Assembly: GCA_902514875.1 (NCBI GenBank)
Contig: CABXSY010000006.1
Span: forward strand, 1 to 61,566
Source: an uncultured Alphaproteobacteria bacterium
GTDB lineage: Bacteria; Pseudomonadota; Alphaproteobacteria; HIMB59; GCA-002718135
Reading direction: 5' to 3'
Length of the DNA stretch: 61,566 nucleotides
In this document: positions 52,897 to 61,566 of the stretch, one piece after another
How positions within the stretch are numbered: the first letter of the stretch is position 1
Layout of the letters: each line of letters begins with the position of its first letter
The notes under the pieces: model-generated
Told to the model about the DNA's origin: nothing
Seen by the model: the letters and a program-made list of their open reading frames with translations, nothing else
The model's database searches: none
Made by a program: the position numbers and the translations under genes

Positions 52897-54075
52897 ATGG
52901 TTAGTAAATTTTTATCAAACGTTATGCCAACTTATGGGAACAAAACTCTTGAATTTACAAAAGGCAAAGGATGTTATTTATACTCTAATCAAAACAAAAA
53001 ATATTTAGATTTTGCAAGTGGAATAGCTGTCAATTCTCTTGGTCATTGTCATCCTAAACTTATAGAGGCGCTTAATCAGCAATCAAAACAACTATGGCAT
53101 GTTTCAAACTTATATAAAATTAAAAAACAGGAACAATTTGCAAAATTACTTTGTAAAAATTCTTTTGCAGACAAAGTCTTTTTTACTAATTCAGGAGCTG
53201 AATCCATTGAATGTGGAATTAAAATAATAAGAGGATATCATTCATATTACAAGACTAACAAAACAGAGATTATTACTTTTGATGGTGCTTTTCATGGAAG
53301 AACTTATGGAGCACTTTCTGCACAAAAAAACGAAAAATACTCAAATGGTTTTGGGCCTATGCTTAAAGGCTTTAAGCAAATCGAATTTAATAATGAAAAA
53401 AAATTAATATCAGCTATAAACAAAAAAACAGCTGGTATTATTATTGAACCAATTCAAGGAGAAGGTGGTATTCGTCCTGCCAATCTAAGTTTTTTAAAAT
53501 TACTAAGAAAAATCTGTAACGAAAAGAAAATCTTACTTTTTTTTGATGAGGTTCAGTGTGGATTTGGAAGATCAGGTAAATTATTTTCACATGAATGGGC
53601 AAAAATAAAACCTGATATTATGTCTGTAGCAAAAGGTATTGGATCGGGTTTTCCACTGGGGGCTTGTATGTCAACAAACAAAGCATGTGTTGCAATGACT
53701 AAAGGAAGTCATGGATCAACTTATGGTGGTAATCCTTTAGCCATGAGTGTAGGTTTGGAAGTTTTAAAAATTGTCTCAAATAAAGCATTTCTTTCAAAAG
53801 TTGATAAGACAGCTAGATATTTCTGGAAAAATTTAAAAAAATTAGAGGTTTCATCTAATATTATTTCAGAGGTTAGAGGTGCAGGACTTTTATTGGGAAT
53901 CAAAACAAATATTAGCAATGTAGATTTTTCTGAACAACTTAAAAAAAATAAATTACTAAATGTACCTGCTGCAGATAATACAGTAAGACTGGCTCCGCCA
54001 CTTATTGTATCATATAAAGAGATTGATAAATCAATTTCTATAATTAAGAAAAGTATGAGAGAACTAACTAAATGA
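52897..54075 (+). CDS. argD: Acetylornithine aminotransferase
   Basis: A 392-residue class III aminotransferase. FTNSGAESIECGIKI binds the PLP phosphate, LLFFDEVQCGFGRSG holds the Asp and DIMSVAKGIGSGFPLG the PLP Lys. It makes N-acetylornithine from the semialdehyde in arginine synthesis, and may also serve in succinyl-diaminopimelate synthesis. Directly followed by argF (ATGA-type overlap), which supports the assignment. Confidence 0.93.
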   Translation: MVSKFLSNVMPTYGNKTLEFTKGKGCYLYSNQNKKYLDFASGIAVNSLGHCHPKLIEALNQQSKQLWHVSNLYKIKKQEQFAKLLCKNSFADKVFFTNSGAESIECGIKIIRGYHSYYKTNKTEIITFDGAFHGRTYGALSAQKNEKYSNGFGPMLKGFKQIEFNNEKKLISAINKKTAGIIIEPIQGEGGIRPANLSFLKLLRKICNEKKILLFFDEVQCGFGRSGKLFSHEWAKIKPDIMSVAKGIGSGFPLGACMSTNKACVAMTKGSHGSTYGGNPLAMSVGLEVLKIVSNKAFLSKVDKTARYFWKNLKKLEVSSNIISEVRGAGLLLGIKTNISNVDFSEQLKKNKLLNVPAADNTVRLAPPLIVSYKEIDKSISIIKKSMRELTK

Positions 54076-54968
54076 GACATTTTATTGATATTAATAATTT
54101 TAAAAAAAAAGAAATTGATGAAATAATTTCACTTGCTAAAAAAATTAAAAAATATCCAAAAAAATATTCCTCATCTTGTAATGATAAAACCCTAGGTCTA
54201 ATTTTTGAAAAGCAGTCACTAAGAACTAGATTAAGCTTTAATGTGGGAATGCAAAAATTAGGAGGTTCTGTTTTAGAGTTACAAAGTAAAGATATTGGCT
54301 TAGATAATAAAAGAGAAAAAGCCGAAGACGTTCTTAATGTATTAAGTCAATATATTGATTGTGTAATGATAAGAAATAATAATCACAAACAAATAGTAAA
54401 TTTAAGCAAAGAGAATATTTTGCCTATTATAAATGGCTTAACTGAATATAGTCATCCATGTCAAATACTTGGTGACTTTTTAACACTACAAGAGCATCTT
54501 AAAAATATAAAAAATGCTAAAATAGCTTGGATAGGTGATTATAATAATGTCTTACGCTCTCTTATTCATCTGCAAAATATTTATAATTTCAAACTGAATT
54601 TAATAATTCCAAAGGAAATTTTTAAAAATTATAAAAAAGAATTTCAACAATACAAAAATGAAAATTTAAATCATTATTTTGATCCCATATTAGGTACAAA
54701 AAATTCAAATTGTATAATGACGGATGTTTGGGTTTCTATGGGTGAAAAAAATAAAAATAAAAAAAAATATTTTAAAAATTATACCGTAAATAAAAAAATT
54801 ATTAGCAATGCTACAGATAATGTAATATTTATGCACTGCTTACCTGCAAAAAGAGGACAAGAAGTGACATCAGAAGTTCTTGATGGAAAAAATTCTGCTG
54901 TATTAATGCAAGCAAAAAATAGAATGTACATTCAACAAGCTATATTGATTTATGTACTTAAAAAATAG
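54072..54968 (+). CDS. argF: Ornithine carbamoyltransferase
   Basis: A 298-residue enzyme. The carbamoyl-phosphate motif is SLRTRLSF, then HPCQILGDFLTLQEHL, MTDVWVSMGE for ornithine, and FMHCLPAKRGQEVTSEVLDG with the catalytic Cys. It forms citrulline. It overlaps argD by 4 bp and the lipoprotein gene by 17 bp. Confidence 0.95.
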   Translation: MRHFIDINNFKKKEIDEIISLAKKIKKYPKKYSSSCNDKTLGLIFEKQSLRTRLSFNVGMQKLGGSVLELQSKDIGLDNKREKAEDVLNVLSQYIDCVMIRNNNHKQIVNLSKENILPIINGLTEYSHPCQILGDFLTLQEHLKNIKNAKIAWIGDYNNVLRSLIHLQNIYNFKLNLIIPKEIFKNYKKEFQQYKNENLNHYFDPILGTKNSNCIMTDVWVSMGEKNKNKKKYFKNYTVNKKIISNATDNVIFMHCLPAKRGQEVTSEVLDGKNSAVLMQAKNRMYIQQAILIYVLKK

Positions 54969-55524
54969 CTTTACTTTAATTTTGTTTTTGGTGCTATCTT
55001 GTCAACCAGTTGAAATATTAGCGCCAATTGAAATTGATACTTCAAAGCTTGATACTATTTCAATTAATTCAAAAAATATTGAAATTAATAAAAAATATAA
55101 TTCTGTTTTTTCTCAAAATAATATTGAAGAACAAATCCAAAAATCACCAATTGATGTAATTGTAGAATGGCATAACAAAAATATATTAAGAATTGGAAAT
55201 GAAAATAAATTAGTTATTAATATTTTAGATGCATCTATTACAAAAAATGAAATTGATAATGTCGATGCAAAAAAATATGAAGAAAAAACTATATATAAAT
55301 ATGAATTATTTTTTTTAGTCGAATATGAACTCTATGATAACAGTGGTTTTTTAAAGGCAAATACCACTGTTGAAACTACTAGATCTACAACATCTCAAAA
55401 ATATATTTCATTAAATCAAGTTGAAACAATTATTAATGATTTATTAATAACTACTATGAAAGATTATATTAACGAAACAAAAAACCAATTATCTATTTAT
55501 ATGGGTGATTATTTAAGTATTTAG
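54952..55524 (+). CDS. Probable lipoprotein of unknown function
   Basis: A 190-residue protein with a lipoprotein signal: hydrophobic stretch and lipobox VLSC, lipidated Cys near residue 17. The mature part has a predicted alpha/beta region with YELFFLVEYELYDNSGFLKANTTVETTRSTTSQ. I recall similar small lipoproteins after argF in alphaproteobacteria but cannot name a family with confidence. It overlaps argF by 17 bp and the convergent trkH by 4 bp. Confidence 0.72.
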   Translation: MYLKNSFTLILFLVLSCQPVEILAPIEIDTSKLDTISINSKNIEINKKYNSVFSQNNIEEQIQKSPIDVIVEWHNKNILRIGNENKLVINILDASITKNEIDNVDAKKYEEKTIYKYELFFLVEYELYDNSGFLKANTTVETTRSTTSQKYISLNQVETIINDLLITTMKDYINETKNQLSIYMGDYLSI

Positions 55525-56969
55525 CTTCTCCAAAAATTGACAGATAATAGAACTAGTACTGTAAAAATTTCTAGTCTTCCAATAATCATTGTTAGTGACA
55601 ATATCCATTTAGCTCCATTGTCTAATAAAAAATAATTCCCACTAGGTCCTATCATTTCACCTAAACCAGGGCCAACATTTGAAATTGCTGAAGCAGATGC
55701 TGAAAAGGCAGTCAAAAAATCTAAATTGAATAAGCTTAAACTCACTGCTGATAAAATAAATAAAAATATATACATAAAGAAAAAGCCCATAATGGAGTTA
55801 TATGTGTTTTCATTGACTGATTTACCATTAAATCTCATCATCAATACTGCATGTGGTTGAGTGAGTTTCCTTATTTGGGTAATTGCTCCTCTAAATAGTA
55901 TTTGCAATCTAAATATTTTAATTCCCCCTGTGGTTGATCCTGCACACCCACCAATAAACATAATTATCATCATTATTACAATGCCAAAACTTCCCCAATT
56001 GGAAAAGTTACTACTAGTAAAACCGGTGCCAGTTAAAATTGATGTAATATTAAATAAAGCAATTCTAAAAGCAGAAATTGCATCTATAGATTGATTAGTA
56101 ATTAGCCAAATTGTTGTTAACAAAATAACTATAAATAAAATTAAAAAGAATAATTTTATTTGATCATCTTTAAAAATAAATTTTTTTTGATTATGTAAAA
56201 ATTGCAAATACAAGACAAATGGTAAACTGCCTATCAACATAAAAATAATACTTATACTTTCTATTTTAAACGAATTAAAATATGAAAATGATTCATCATA
56301 ATTAGAAAATCCACCAGTTGAAATCGTAGTCATTGCATGAATAATTGAATCAAAACCTTGCATTCCATTTACAAAATACAAAAAAGCACAAATAATTGAA
56401 AGAGATACGTATAGTAGAAATAATTCAATTACAAATCGATTAACTTTAGGAATTGTTTTTTCATAAGGATCATCATGTTCCATATGTAGCAGTTGCATTC
56501 CACCAATTTGTAAAGTTGGCAAAATAGCCATTGCAAGAACAATTATTCCTATTCCCCCAAACCATTGAAGAAGAGATCTCCAAATTAATATACCCTCTGA
56601 TAAGTTTTCTAAATTACTAATAACAGTTGCACCAGTTGTAGTAATTCCACTTACTGACTCAAAAAAAGCATCTGTATATGAAAGGGAAGATGATGAATAA
56701 ACAAATGGAATTGCACCAAAAAGAGATATTACTAACCAAGATGAAATTGTTAACAAAAATGCTTGCCTTATTCCAAGCTTAATATTTTTTTTCCTAAATG
56801 AAAAAAATAAAATTATACCAATAAAAAATGTGATTAAGCTTGAGTAAAAAAATTGTAGCCAATCATAATTACCATAATAAAGATCAAAAAACATAGGTAT
56901 TAACATTGCTACTGCTTCAATACATATCAGTATTCCAATTATATTTAATATCGACCTAAAGTCTCTCAT
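55521..56969 (-). CDS. trkH: Trk-type potassium uptake protein TrkH
   Basis: A 482-residue membrane protein with four pore repeats. The filter-type segments are GITTTGATVISN, TISTGGFSNYD, ILTGTGFTSSN and AISNVGPGLGE. It imports K+ with the cytoplasmic TrkA, which is not in the window. Single gene; the start lies 12 bp after the ApaG stop codon, transcribed after apaG. Confidence 0.93.
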   Translation of the reverse strand: MRDFRSILNIIGILICIEAVAMLIPMFFDLYYGNYDWLQFFYSSLITFFIGIILFFSFRKKNIKLGIRQAFLLTISSWLVISLFGAIPFVYSSSSLSYTDAFFESVSGITTTGATVISNLENLSEGILIWRSLLQWFGGIGIIVLAMAILPTLQIGGMQLLHMEHDDPYEKTIPKVNRFVIELFLLYVSLSIICAFLYFVNGMQGFDSIIHAMTTISTGGFSNYDESFSYFNSFKIESISIIFMLIGSLPFVLYLQFLHNQKKFIFKDDQIKLFFLILFIVILLTTIWLITNQSIDAISAFRIALFNITSILTGTGFTSSNFSNWGSFGIVIMMIIMFIGGCAGSTTGGIKIFRLQILFRGAITQIRKLTQPHAVLMMRFNGKSVNENTYNSIMGFFFMYIFLFILSAVSLSLFNLDFLTAFSASASAISNVGPGLGEMIGPSGNYFLLDNGAKWILSLTMIIGRLEIFTVLVLLSVNFWRS

Positions 56970-56981
56970 TGTATTTGTGAA

Positions 56982-57374
56982 TTAATTTAATTTATTATTT
57001 TCAAATGGTGTATCTAATGAAAACTGAGGTATTTGAACATTAAAAGAATTTCCATCATCGCCTTGCATCTCATAACTTCCTTCCATGAAACCTGAAGAGG
57101 TAGTTAAAGGTGTGCCACTAGTATACTCAAACTTTTCACCTGGATTTAATATAGGTTGTTCGCCTACTACACCTTTACCTCGTACTTCTTGAAGGGTACC
57201 ATTAGCATCAATAATTTTCCAATGTCTGTTTACCAGCTGTACTTTTTCATTACCTTGGTTATCAATTATTACATTATACGCCCATACATAATGCTGATCT
57301 TCAGGCTCAGATTGATCTTCAAGATAATAAGGCTTAACAGTAATATTTATTTTTTTTGTAGTTTTGGAATACAT
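56982..57374 (-). CDS. apaG: ApaG domain protein
   Basis: A 130-residue beta-sandwich protein. YLEDQSEPEDQHYVWAYNV, VQLVNRHWKIIDANG, EVRGKGVVGEQPILNPGE and YTSGTPLTTSSGFMEGSYEM are conserved ApaG segments. The function is uncertain; in Escherichia coli it is linked to Co2+ and Mg2+ handling. Upstream of trkH by 12 bp on the same strand. Confidence 0.93.
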   Translation of the reverse strand: MYSKTTKKINITVKPYYLEDQSEPEDQHYVWAYNVIIDNQGNEKVQLVNRHWKIIDANGTLQEVRGKGVVGEQPILNPGEKFEYTSGTPLTTSSGFMEGSYEMQGDDGNSFNVQIPQFSLDTPFENNKLN

Positions 57375-57414
57375 TGGAAAAAGCTCAATATACCAAAATA
57401 TTTATAAACAAAAG

Positions 57415-58332
57415 TTAATTTGTTTTTTTTATTTCCACTCTTCTATTTGCAGGCTGTTTGGTGTCATCCGGAGTTTCTACAGCTAAAGATTCCTCACCTT
57501 TGCCTAAAATTTTGATACTACTTTGATTAATTCCATAATTAATTAAAATTTCTTTTACAAACTCTGCTCTTTTGACTGATAATGATAAATTATATTTATT
57601 TGTTCCTTTAGTATCAGTATGCCCAACTACAAGATATTCATTAATATCACTTCCATAATTTTTTAAAAATGTTTTTATTTTATCTTTACTAACTTCAGAT
57701 AAATTGAATTGATCAAAATCAAAATAAATTATTTGCATTAATTCTTTATTCTCATTTTTAGTCACAATTGTTACTTCATCTTTTGTTTTATTTTCTAAAT
57801 TATCATCTTTGTTATTTGAAGTTTCCTGCTCATTTTCCTGAGTAGATATTTTTTCATAAATATTATGCATGGCTTTTAAGAAATCATTCTTGCAACTATT
57901 AATATCCCATGTTTGCCAATTTTCCTCCTGTTGCTCTGACCAGCAATCTAACGACGAAATAGCTCTTGCTAAATTAAAAGGATCAATATTTTTAGTATCT
58001 TTATAAATTGTCATAAGACTTTCATATGCAATTTTTATTTCATTAATATTTTCTTCTGGAATTTTCCAATATGAAATTTCTTCTGGATATATTTCATCAG
58101 TTTCTAAACTCTTGAGAGCTTTTTCAGAATATAATTTTGCAGAATTCCAATCGTGCATTTCTTCTGCCTCGAAACTAGCTCTTTTTTTGTATTCGGATAG
58201 TAAGTGTTCTTGAAAGTTTTTTGGTTCTTTATTTTTCATTGTAGATAGTTCTTTATAACTTGCTGAACAACCACCTAAAAAAATTAGTAATGAGATAGTA
58301 GGAAATAATAATTTAAATTTCATAGAGTACAA
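57415..58332 (-). CDS. OmpA-family lipoprotein
   Basis: A 305-residue protein with lipobox LGGC (Cys at about residue 22) and a C-terminal OmpA domain: IYFDFDQFNLSEVSKDKI, VVGHTDTKGTNKYNLSLSVKRAEFV and GKGEESLAVETPDDTKQPANRRVEI. The OmpA domain binds peptidoglycan. The middle is helical and Glu/Lys-rich. It resembles a Pal-type linker between outer membrane and wall, though longer than Pal. Confidence 0.87.
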   Translation of the reverse strand: MYSMKFKLLFPTISLLIFLGGCSASYKELSTMKNKEPKNFQEHLLSEYKKRASFEAEEMHDWNSAKLYSEKALKSLETDEIYPEEISYWKIPEENINEIKIAYESLMTIYKDTKNIDPFNLARAISSLDCWSEQQEENWQTWDINSCKNDFLKAMHNIYEKISTQENEQETSNNKDDNLENKTKDEVTIVTKNENKELMQIIYFDFDQFNLSEVSKDKIKTFLKNYGSDINEYLVVGHTDTKGTNKYNLSLSVKRAEFVKEILINYGINQSSIKILGKGEESLAVETPDDTKQPANRRVEIKKTN

Positions 58333-58474
58333 ATATCAAAATTTACTGTCAAAACTAAGACAAAATTTTGACCTAATTAAGGTCCACCACTTTTTTTACA
58401 TCACCTACATTTTATTATTGCAGACCATTTAAAGATTAAATACAGAAATAGCATATTTATTTAAGGAGTTTATA

Positions 58475-59806
58475 ATGACTAAACATTCTACGTCGGTGGA
58501 TCAATCGGACAGAAAGGTTCCCTACAATTTAAGACAAAGTGGTCCTACACCAGTCCAAATGCTTATTTCAACCAGAGTGAGAAAATCACCTTATTGGCAT
58601 TTGTCAATGGAGGCGGGATGTTGGAGAGCAACAGTTTATAATAGAATTTACCATCCAAGAGGTTATGTAAAACCTGAAGATGGTGGAGCAATGGTTGAGT
58701 ATGAGGCAATTAAAAATCACGTCACTATGTGGAATGTTGCTGTTGAAAGACAAATACAGGTTAAAGGTCCTGATGCTGAGGCATTTGTTGATTACGTTAT
58801 AACGAGAGATGCTACTAAAATATCTCCAATGAGAGGAAGATATGTAATTCTTTGTAATCAATATGGAGGTGTTTTAAACGACCCCATTCTACTAAGAATA
58901 TCAAAAGACGAATTTTGGTTTTCATTATCTGACTCGGATATTGGTCTCTATTTGCAGGGTGTAAACCATGATAATAGGTTTAATGTTCATATCGATGAAA
59001 TTGATGTTAGCCCGGTTCAAATACAGGGCCCAAAAGCTCATGCTTTAATGAATGATTTAATAGGAGATCAAGTTAAAGTTGATGAAATGCCATTCTACGG
59101 ACTTGCTGCTGCAAAAGTTGGAGGAAGAGATTGCATAATTTCACAAACAGGTTTTTCTGGAGAGGCTGGATTTGAAATATATTTATATGAATCTACTAAA
59201 TATGCTGATGATATGTGGAATGCAGTTTTAGAAGCAGGAAAAAAACATAATCTTATGGTTATAGCGCCTGCTCACCACAGAAGAATTCAAGCAGGGATTC
59301 TATCGTGGGGTCAAGATATGGACAATCAACACAATCCTTTTCAATGCAATTTAGGATATCAAGTATCTCTTTCAGGAAAAGGAGAATGGAATAAAACAAC
59401 TGATTATGTTGGTAAAACTGTTCTTGAAAAAATGAAGGCAGATTTAAAAGATGGAAAAAAACCATATAAACTTCAATTAGTAGGATTAAGTCTAGGTGGG
59501 AAACCTATCGAAGAATATGCTCCTGATTTTTGGCTTGTTTCAGAAGATGGCAATGAACCATGTGGATTTATCACATCTCCTTGGTATCATCCTGAGCAAG
59601 GAAGAAACATTGCTATGGGTTATGTTCCTTTTGATGGGACTCTAAATAAAAATGGTTTTCCTATGGGAAATTATGGTCGTAAATTTAAAGTTCATCTACC
59701 TGATCAATATTCTGACTCACCTGGTGTACCAGTAGATGCAGAAGTTGTTCCAATTCCATTTACTGAATCACATAACGCAAACACAAGAGAAGTAGTAGAT
59801 AAATAA
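58475..59806 (+). CDS. GcvT/DmdA-like folate-dependent methyltransferase
   Basis: A 443-residue GcvT-fold protein. HVTMWNVAVERQIQVKGPDAEAFVDYVITRD and GVLNDPILLRISKDEFWFSLSDSD align with aminomethyltransferase and DMSP demethylase proteins, followed by QTGFSGEAGFEIYL and a C-terminal barrel. Such proteins move methyl or methylene groups to tetrahydrofolate. It lies close to a DAO-family dehydrogenase on the same strand (60518), as in betaine, dimethylglycine and sarcosine pathways. DmdA itself and a related demethylase are both possible. A strong RBS AAGGAG precedes the ATG, and a terminator follows. Confidence 0.78.
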   Translation: MTKHSTSVDQSDRKVPYNLRQSGPTPVQMLISTRVRKSPYWHLSMEAGCWRATVYNRIYHPRGYVKPEDGGAMVEYEAIKNHVTMWNVAVERQIQVKGPDAEAFVDYVITRDATKISPMRGRYVILCNQYGGVLNDPILLRISKDEFWFSLSDSDIGLYLQGVNHDNRFNVHIDEIDVSPVQIQGPKAHALMNDLIGDQVKVDEMPFYGLAAAKVGGRDCIISQTGFSGEAGFEIYLYESTKYADDMWNAVLEAGKKHNLMVIAPAHHRRIQAGILSWGQDMDNQHNPFQCNLGYQVSLSGKGEWNKTTDYVGKTVLEKMKADLKDGKKPYKLQLVGLSLGGKPIEEYAPDFWLVSEDGNEPCGFITSPWYHPEQGRNIAMGYVPFDGTLNKNGFPMGNYGRKFKVHLPDQYSDSPGVPVDAEVVPIPFTESHNANTREVVDK

Positions 59807-59814
59807 TTTCAATG

Positions 59815-59850
59815 AGAAGCTCTATTTAATAATGGAGCTTCTTTATTTTA
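59815..59850 (+). terminator. Intrinsic terminator after the GcvT-like gene
   Basis: AGAAGCTC (59815-59822) pairs with GAGCTTCT (59835-59842), then a TTATTTTAAT tract. It overlaps the end of the convergent DsbA-like gene (59843). Confidence 0.8.
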
Positions 59851-60463
59851 ATAAAGCTTTCATTCTATCTATAGAGATATATCCAACAACAAGTTCTTCA
59901 TTAACAAAAAAAGTAGGTGTCCCTCTAGCCCCAGAACCATTAGCTAAAAAAGAACTAAGATTAACAATATTTCTAACTTCATCTTTTGACATATCTATAT
60001 TCAATTTTGCGTTATTAATTTCAAGTTCTTCAATTATTTGTTTTAATTTGGCATTATTCAAATTTCCTTCGACTCCAAATAATGCATTGTGTAGCTCAAT
60101 GCCCTTATTTTGCATATTGGCAGCAACAACCATGTTAGCAAGCAATTTAGAAGATTCACTTAAAACTGGATGCTGTAAAAATATAATTCTAGTATCGTTT
60201 CTTTCACTTGCTATTTGAAGTAATTCAACGTGTACTTTTTTGCAGTATCCACAAAAATAGTCCATAAATTCAATTATAGTATTTTTAGCGTCATCATTAC
60301 CTATTTGAAGAATACCTTGTTCAGGAATAACATCGATTATTTTTAAATGAAAAGGTTTTGACTCATCAAAAAATAGCTCTTTTACTGTTACCTCTGCTTT
60401 GAGTGGAAGACAACTTAACGCAGCTATAATTATCAATAAATATAATTTTTTGAAGTATCTCAT
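59843..60463 (-). CDS. DsbA-family thiol-disulfide oxidoreductase
   Basis: A 206-residue secreted protein with signal peptide (cleaved near LKAE, residue 23). The active-site motif is FMDYFCGYCKKVH (Cys-Gly-Tyr-Cys), and ARGTPTFFVNEELVVGYI provides the cis-Pro loop. It acts in disulfide formation or isomerisation in the periplasm, similar to Com1/BdbD-type proteins. It lies on the opposite strand between the GcvT-like and DAO genes. Confidence 0.87.
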   Translation of the reverse strand: MRYFKKLYLLIIIAALSCLPLKAEVTVKELFFDESKPFHLKIIDVIPEQGILQIGNDDAKNTIIEFMDYFCGYCKKVHVELLQIASERNDTRIIFLQHPVLSESSKLLANMVVAANMQNKGIELHNALFGVEGNLNNAKLKQIIEELEINNAKLNIDMSKDEVRNIVNLSSFLANGSGARGTPTFFVNEELVVGYISIDRMKALLK

Positions 60464-60517
60464 GATTGACCCACTCTATTTATTATGATTAATGAAGTAC
60501 AGTAATAAATAGTAATA

Positions 60518-61566
60518 ATGAAATCAAAGTCAAAGGTTGTTGTAATTGGTGGAGGTGCTGTAGGCGTAAGTACGCTCTATCATTTAGCTAAAAAAGGTTG
60601 GTCGGATGTTGTTCTAGTTGAAAGAAAAGAGTTAACTTCTGGTTCAACTTGGCATGCTGCAGGATTACTTCCATTATTTAATATGAGTTATTCTGTAGGA
60701 CAATTACATAAATATGCAGTTAAATTATACAAAACTCTTGAAGAAGAGACAGGGCAAAAAGTTGGTTTTAGTGTTGTTTCTAATATTCGTCTTGCAACCA
60801 CACAAGATCGAATGGATGAATATTATCAATATTCAGGTGTAGCTAAAACTATAGGTGTTGATGTTAAATTCTTGACTCCAGAACAAGTAAAAGAAATTTG
60901 GCCACTTTGTAATACTGATGGATTAGTTGGAGCAATACAACACCCAGAGGACGGATATATTCAGCCAGCAGATTTAACTCAAGCACTTGCCAAAGGCGCA
61001 AGAGATAAAGGGGCGGAAATTTATAGAAATACATCTGTTATCGGTATTACAAAAAATAAAAATGATCTGTGGGAAGTAGAAACTGATAAAGGATCAATTG
61101 AATGTGAGCATGTAGTTTCCTGCAGTGGAAATTTTGCAAGACAAACAGGAAAAATGGTTGGACTTGATGTTCCTGTAATACCAGTAGAACATCAATATAT
61201 TGTTACTGATGATCACCCGGAAATTTTAAAAAGAAAAGAGCAAGGTCTTCCTGAAATGGGAGTTTTAAGAGATTCTGATAGTTCATGGTATATGCGTGAA
61301 GAAAGAGGAGGATTGATTCTTGGGCCTTATGAAAAAGGTGCGCCTGTTTGCTACGTTGATGGACCAGATAAAGAATCAGAATTTGAATTATTTCAAGAAG
61401 ATTTAGAACGTATTGAACCTCATATTGAATCCGCTATAAACCGTGTTCCTATCTTTGGGGAGGTTGGTGTAAAGAAAGTTTATAATGGAGCTATTTGTTA
61501 TACTCCTGATGGAAGTCCAATTGTTGGTCCAGCGTGGGGACTTAAAAATTTCTGGTTAAACGAAGG
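60518..61566 (+). CDS. FAD-dependent DAO-family oxidoreductase (dimethylglycine/sarcosine dehydrogenase-like), 3' end outside window
   Basis: An open frame from ATG 60518 to the right edge with no stop, 349 codons visible. The N-terminus KVVVIGGGAVGVSTLYHLAKKG is an FAD-binding Rossmann fold. TSGSTWHAAGL has the His that carries covalent FAD in dimethylglycine and sarcosine dehydrogenases. QHPEDGYIQPADLTQALAKGAR and the YTPDGSPIVGP block are also typical. It oxidises N-methylated glycines and passes the methylene group to folate, matching the nearby GcvT-like gene. The C-terminal part, which may carry a GcvT fusion, is not visible. Confidence 0.87.
   Translation, partial: MKSKSKVVVIGGGAVGVSTLYHLAKKGWSDVVLVERKELTSGSTWHAAGLLPLFNMSYSVGQLHKYAVKLYKTLEEETGQKVGFSVVSNIRLATTQDRMDEYYQYSGVAKTIGVDVKFLTPEQVKEIWPLCNTDGLVGAIQHPEDGYIQPADLTQALAKGARDKGAEIYRNTSVIGITKNKNDLWEVETDKGSIECEHVVSCSGNFARQTGKMVGLDVPVIPVEHQYIVTDDHPEILKRKEQGLPEMGVLRDSDSSWYMREERGGLILGPYEKGAPVCYVDGPDKESEFELFQEDLERIEPHIESAINRVPIFGEVGVKKVYNGAICYTPDGSPIVGPAWGLKNFWLNE

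Overview
The window is AT-rich, densely coding DNA with short intergenic gaps, many ATGA start/stop overlaps and A/T-ending codons. The gene set includes a CIRCE-controlled groESL, the ligase/exonuclease/Lhr-like helicase/phosphoesterase set, ApaG, a DUF4396 protein, a GcvT/DmdA-like protein paired with a sarcosine/dimethylglycine-dehydrogenase-like flavoprotein, and a tRNA-Gln of alphaproteobacterial type. This points to a streamlined, probably marine alphaproteobacterium of the SAR11/HIMB59 (AEGEAN-169) kind. The lineage is an inference, not something the sequence proves.

Positions 1-29.1 kb are an accessory catabolic region of four gene blocks. (A) Plus strand, 1845-5093: NagA-like deacetylase, two small proteins resembling the aminothiazoline-carboxylate hydrolase family (both broken), and a BNR-repeat protein. 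(B) Minus strand, 10045 to 5098: two tandem PanB-like proteins, a PhyH dioxygenase, a BNR protein and an MFS carrier. (C) Plus strand, 10210-19596: an LplABC-type sugar importer without its ATPase, a GH33-like sialidase without a signal peptide, two PhyH dioxygenases, a class IV aminotransferase, a DapA-family aldolase and an M81/MlrC protein. (D) Minus strand, 29013 to 19593: a complete Dpp-type ABC importer followed by NanA-like lyase, NanE, a ROK (NanK-like) kinase and a class III aminotransferase. B and C diverge from 10046-10209, which carries a LacI-type palindrome. C and D converge with a 4-bp overlap. Together the genes outline import of sialoglycoconjugates or other nonulosonic acids, cytoplasmic cleavage, and conversion through ManNAc and ManNAc-6-P to GlcNAc-6-P, then NagA. 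No NagB is in the window. The most striking object is the Dpp-type binding protein (27406-29013). Its C-terminal half directly follows the signal peptide and the N-terminal half comes last, so it reads as a natural circular permutation.

Positions 29.1-46.7 kb mix housekeeping and surface genes. They include a sterol-desaturase-family hydroxylase, the divergent DNA-repair set lig-exo / lhr-mpe (lhr carries two frameshifts), small membrane proteins, a TPR protein, DUF4396, a CRTAC1-like FG-GAP protein with a Cys-rich secreted partner, and tRNA-Gln. A degenerate copy of the tRNA-Gln 3' half lies about 1 kb downstream, bracketing one secreted ORF like the two ends of a small integrated element. 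A polysaccharide-modification group (SGNH esterase, OafA-type acyltransferase, SH3 protein, GT61 glycosyltransferase) surrounds tRNA-Arg, followed by SppA.

Positions 46.7-61.6 kb are mostly core: groES-groEL, glutathione peroxidase, MscS, AI-2E-type permease, RecX, an ABC-2 permease, argD-argF, a lipoprotein, TrkH, ApaG, an OmpA lipoprotein, the GcvT/DmdA-like protein, a DsbA-like protein and, cut by the right edge, the DAO-family oxidoreductase.

Four genes are interrupted by single extra bases (one twice) or by an in-frame stop. All four frameshifts fall in A7 or A8 runs, so they could be consensus errors, recent decay, or poly-A slippage sites. No stretch longer than about 300 bases lacks a gene.
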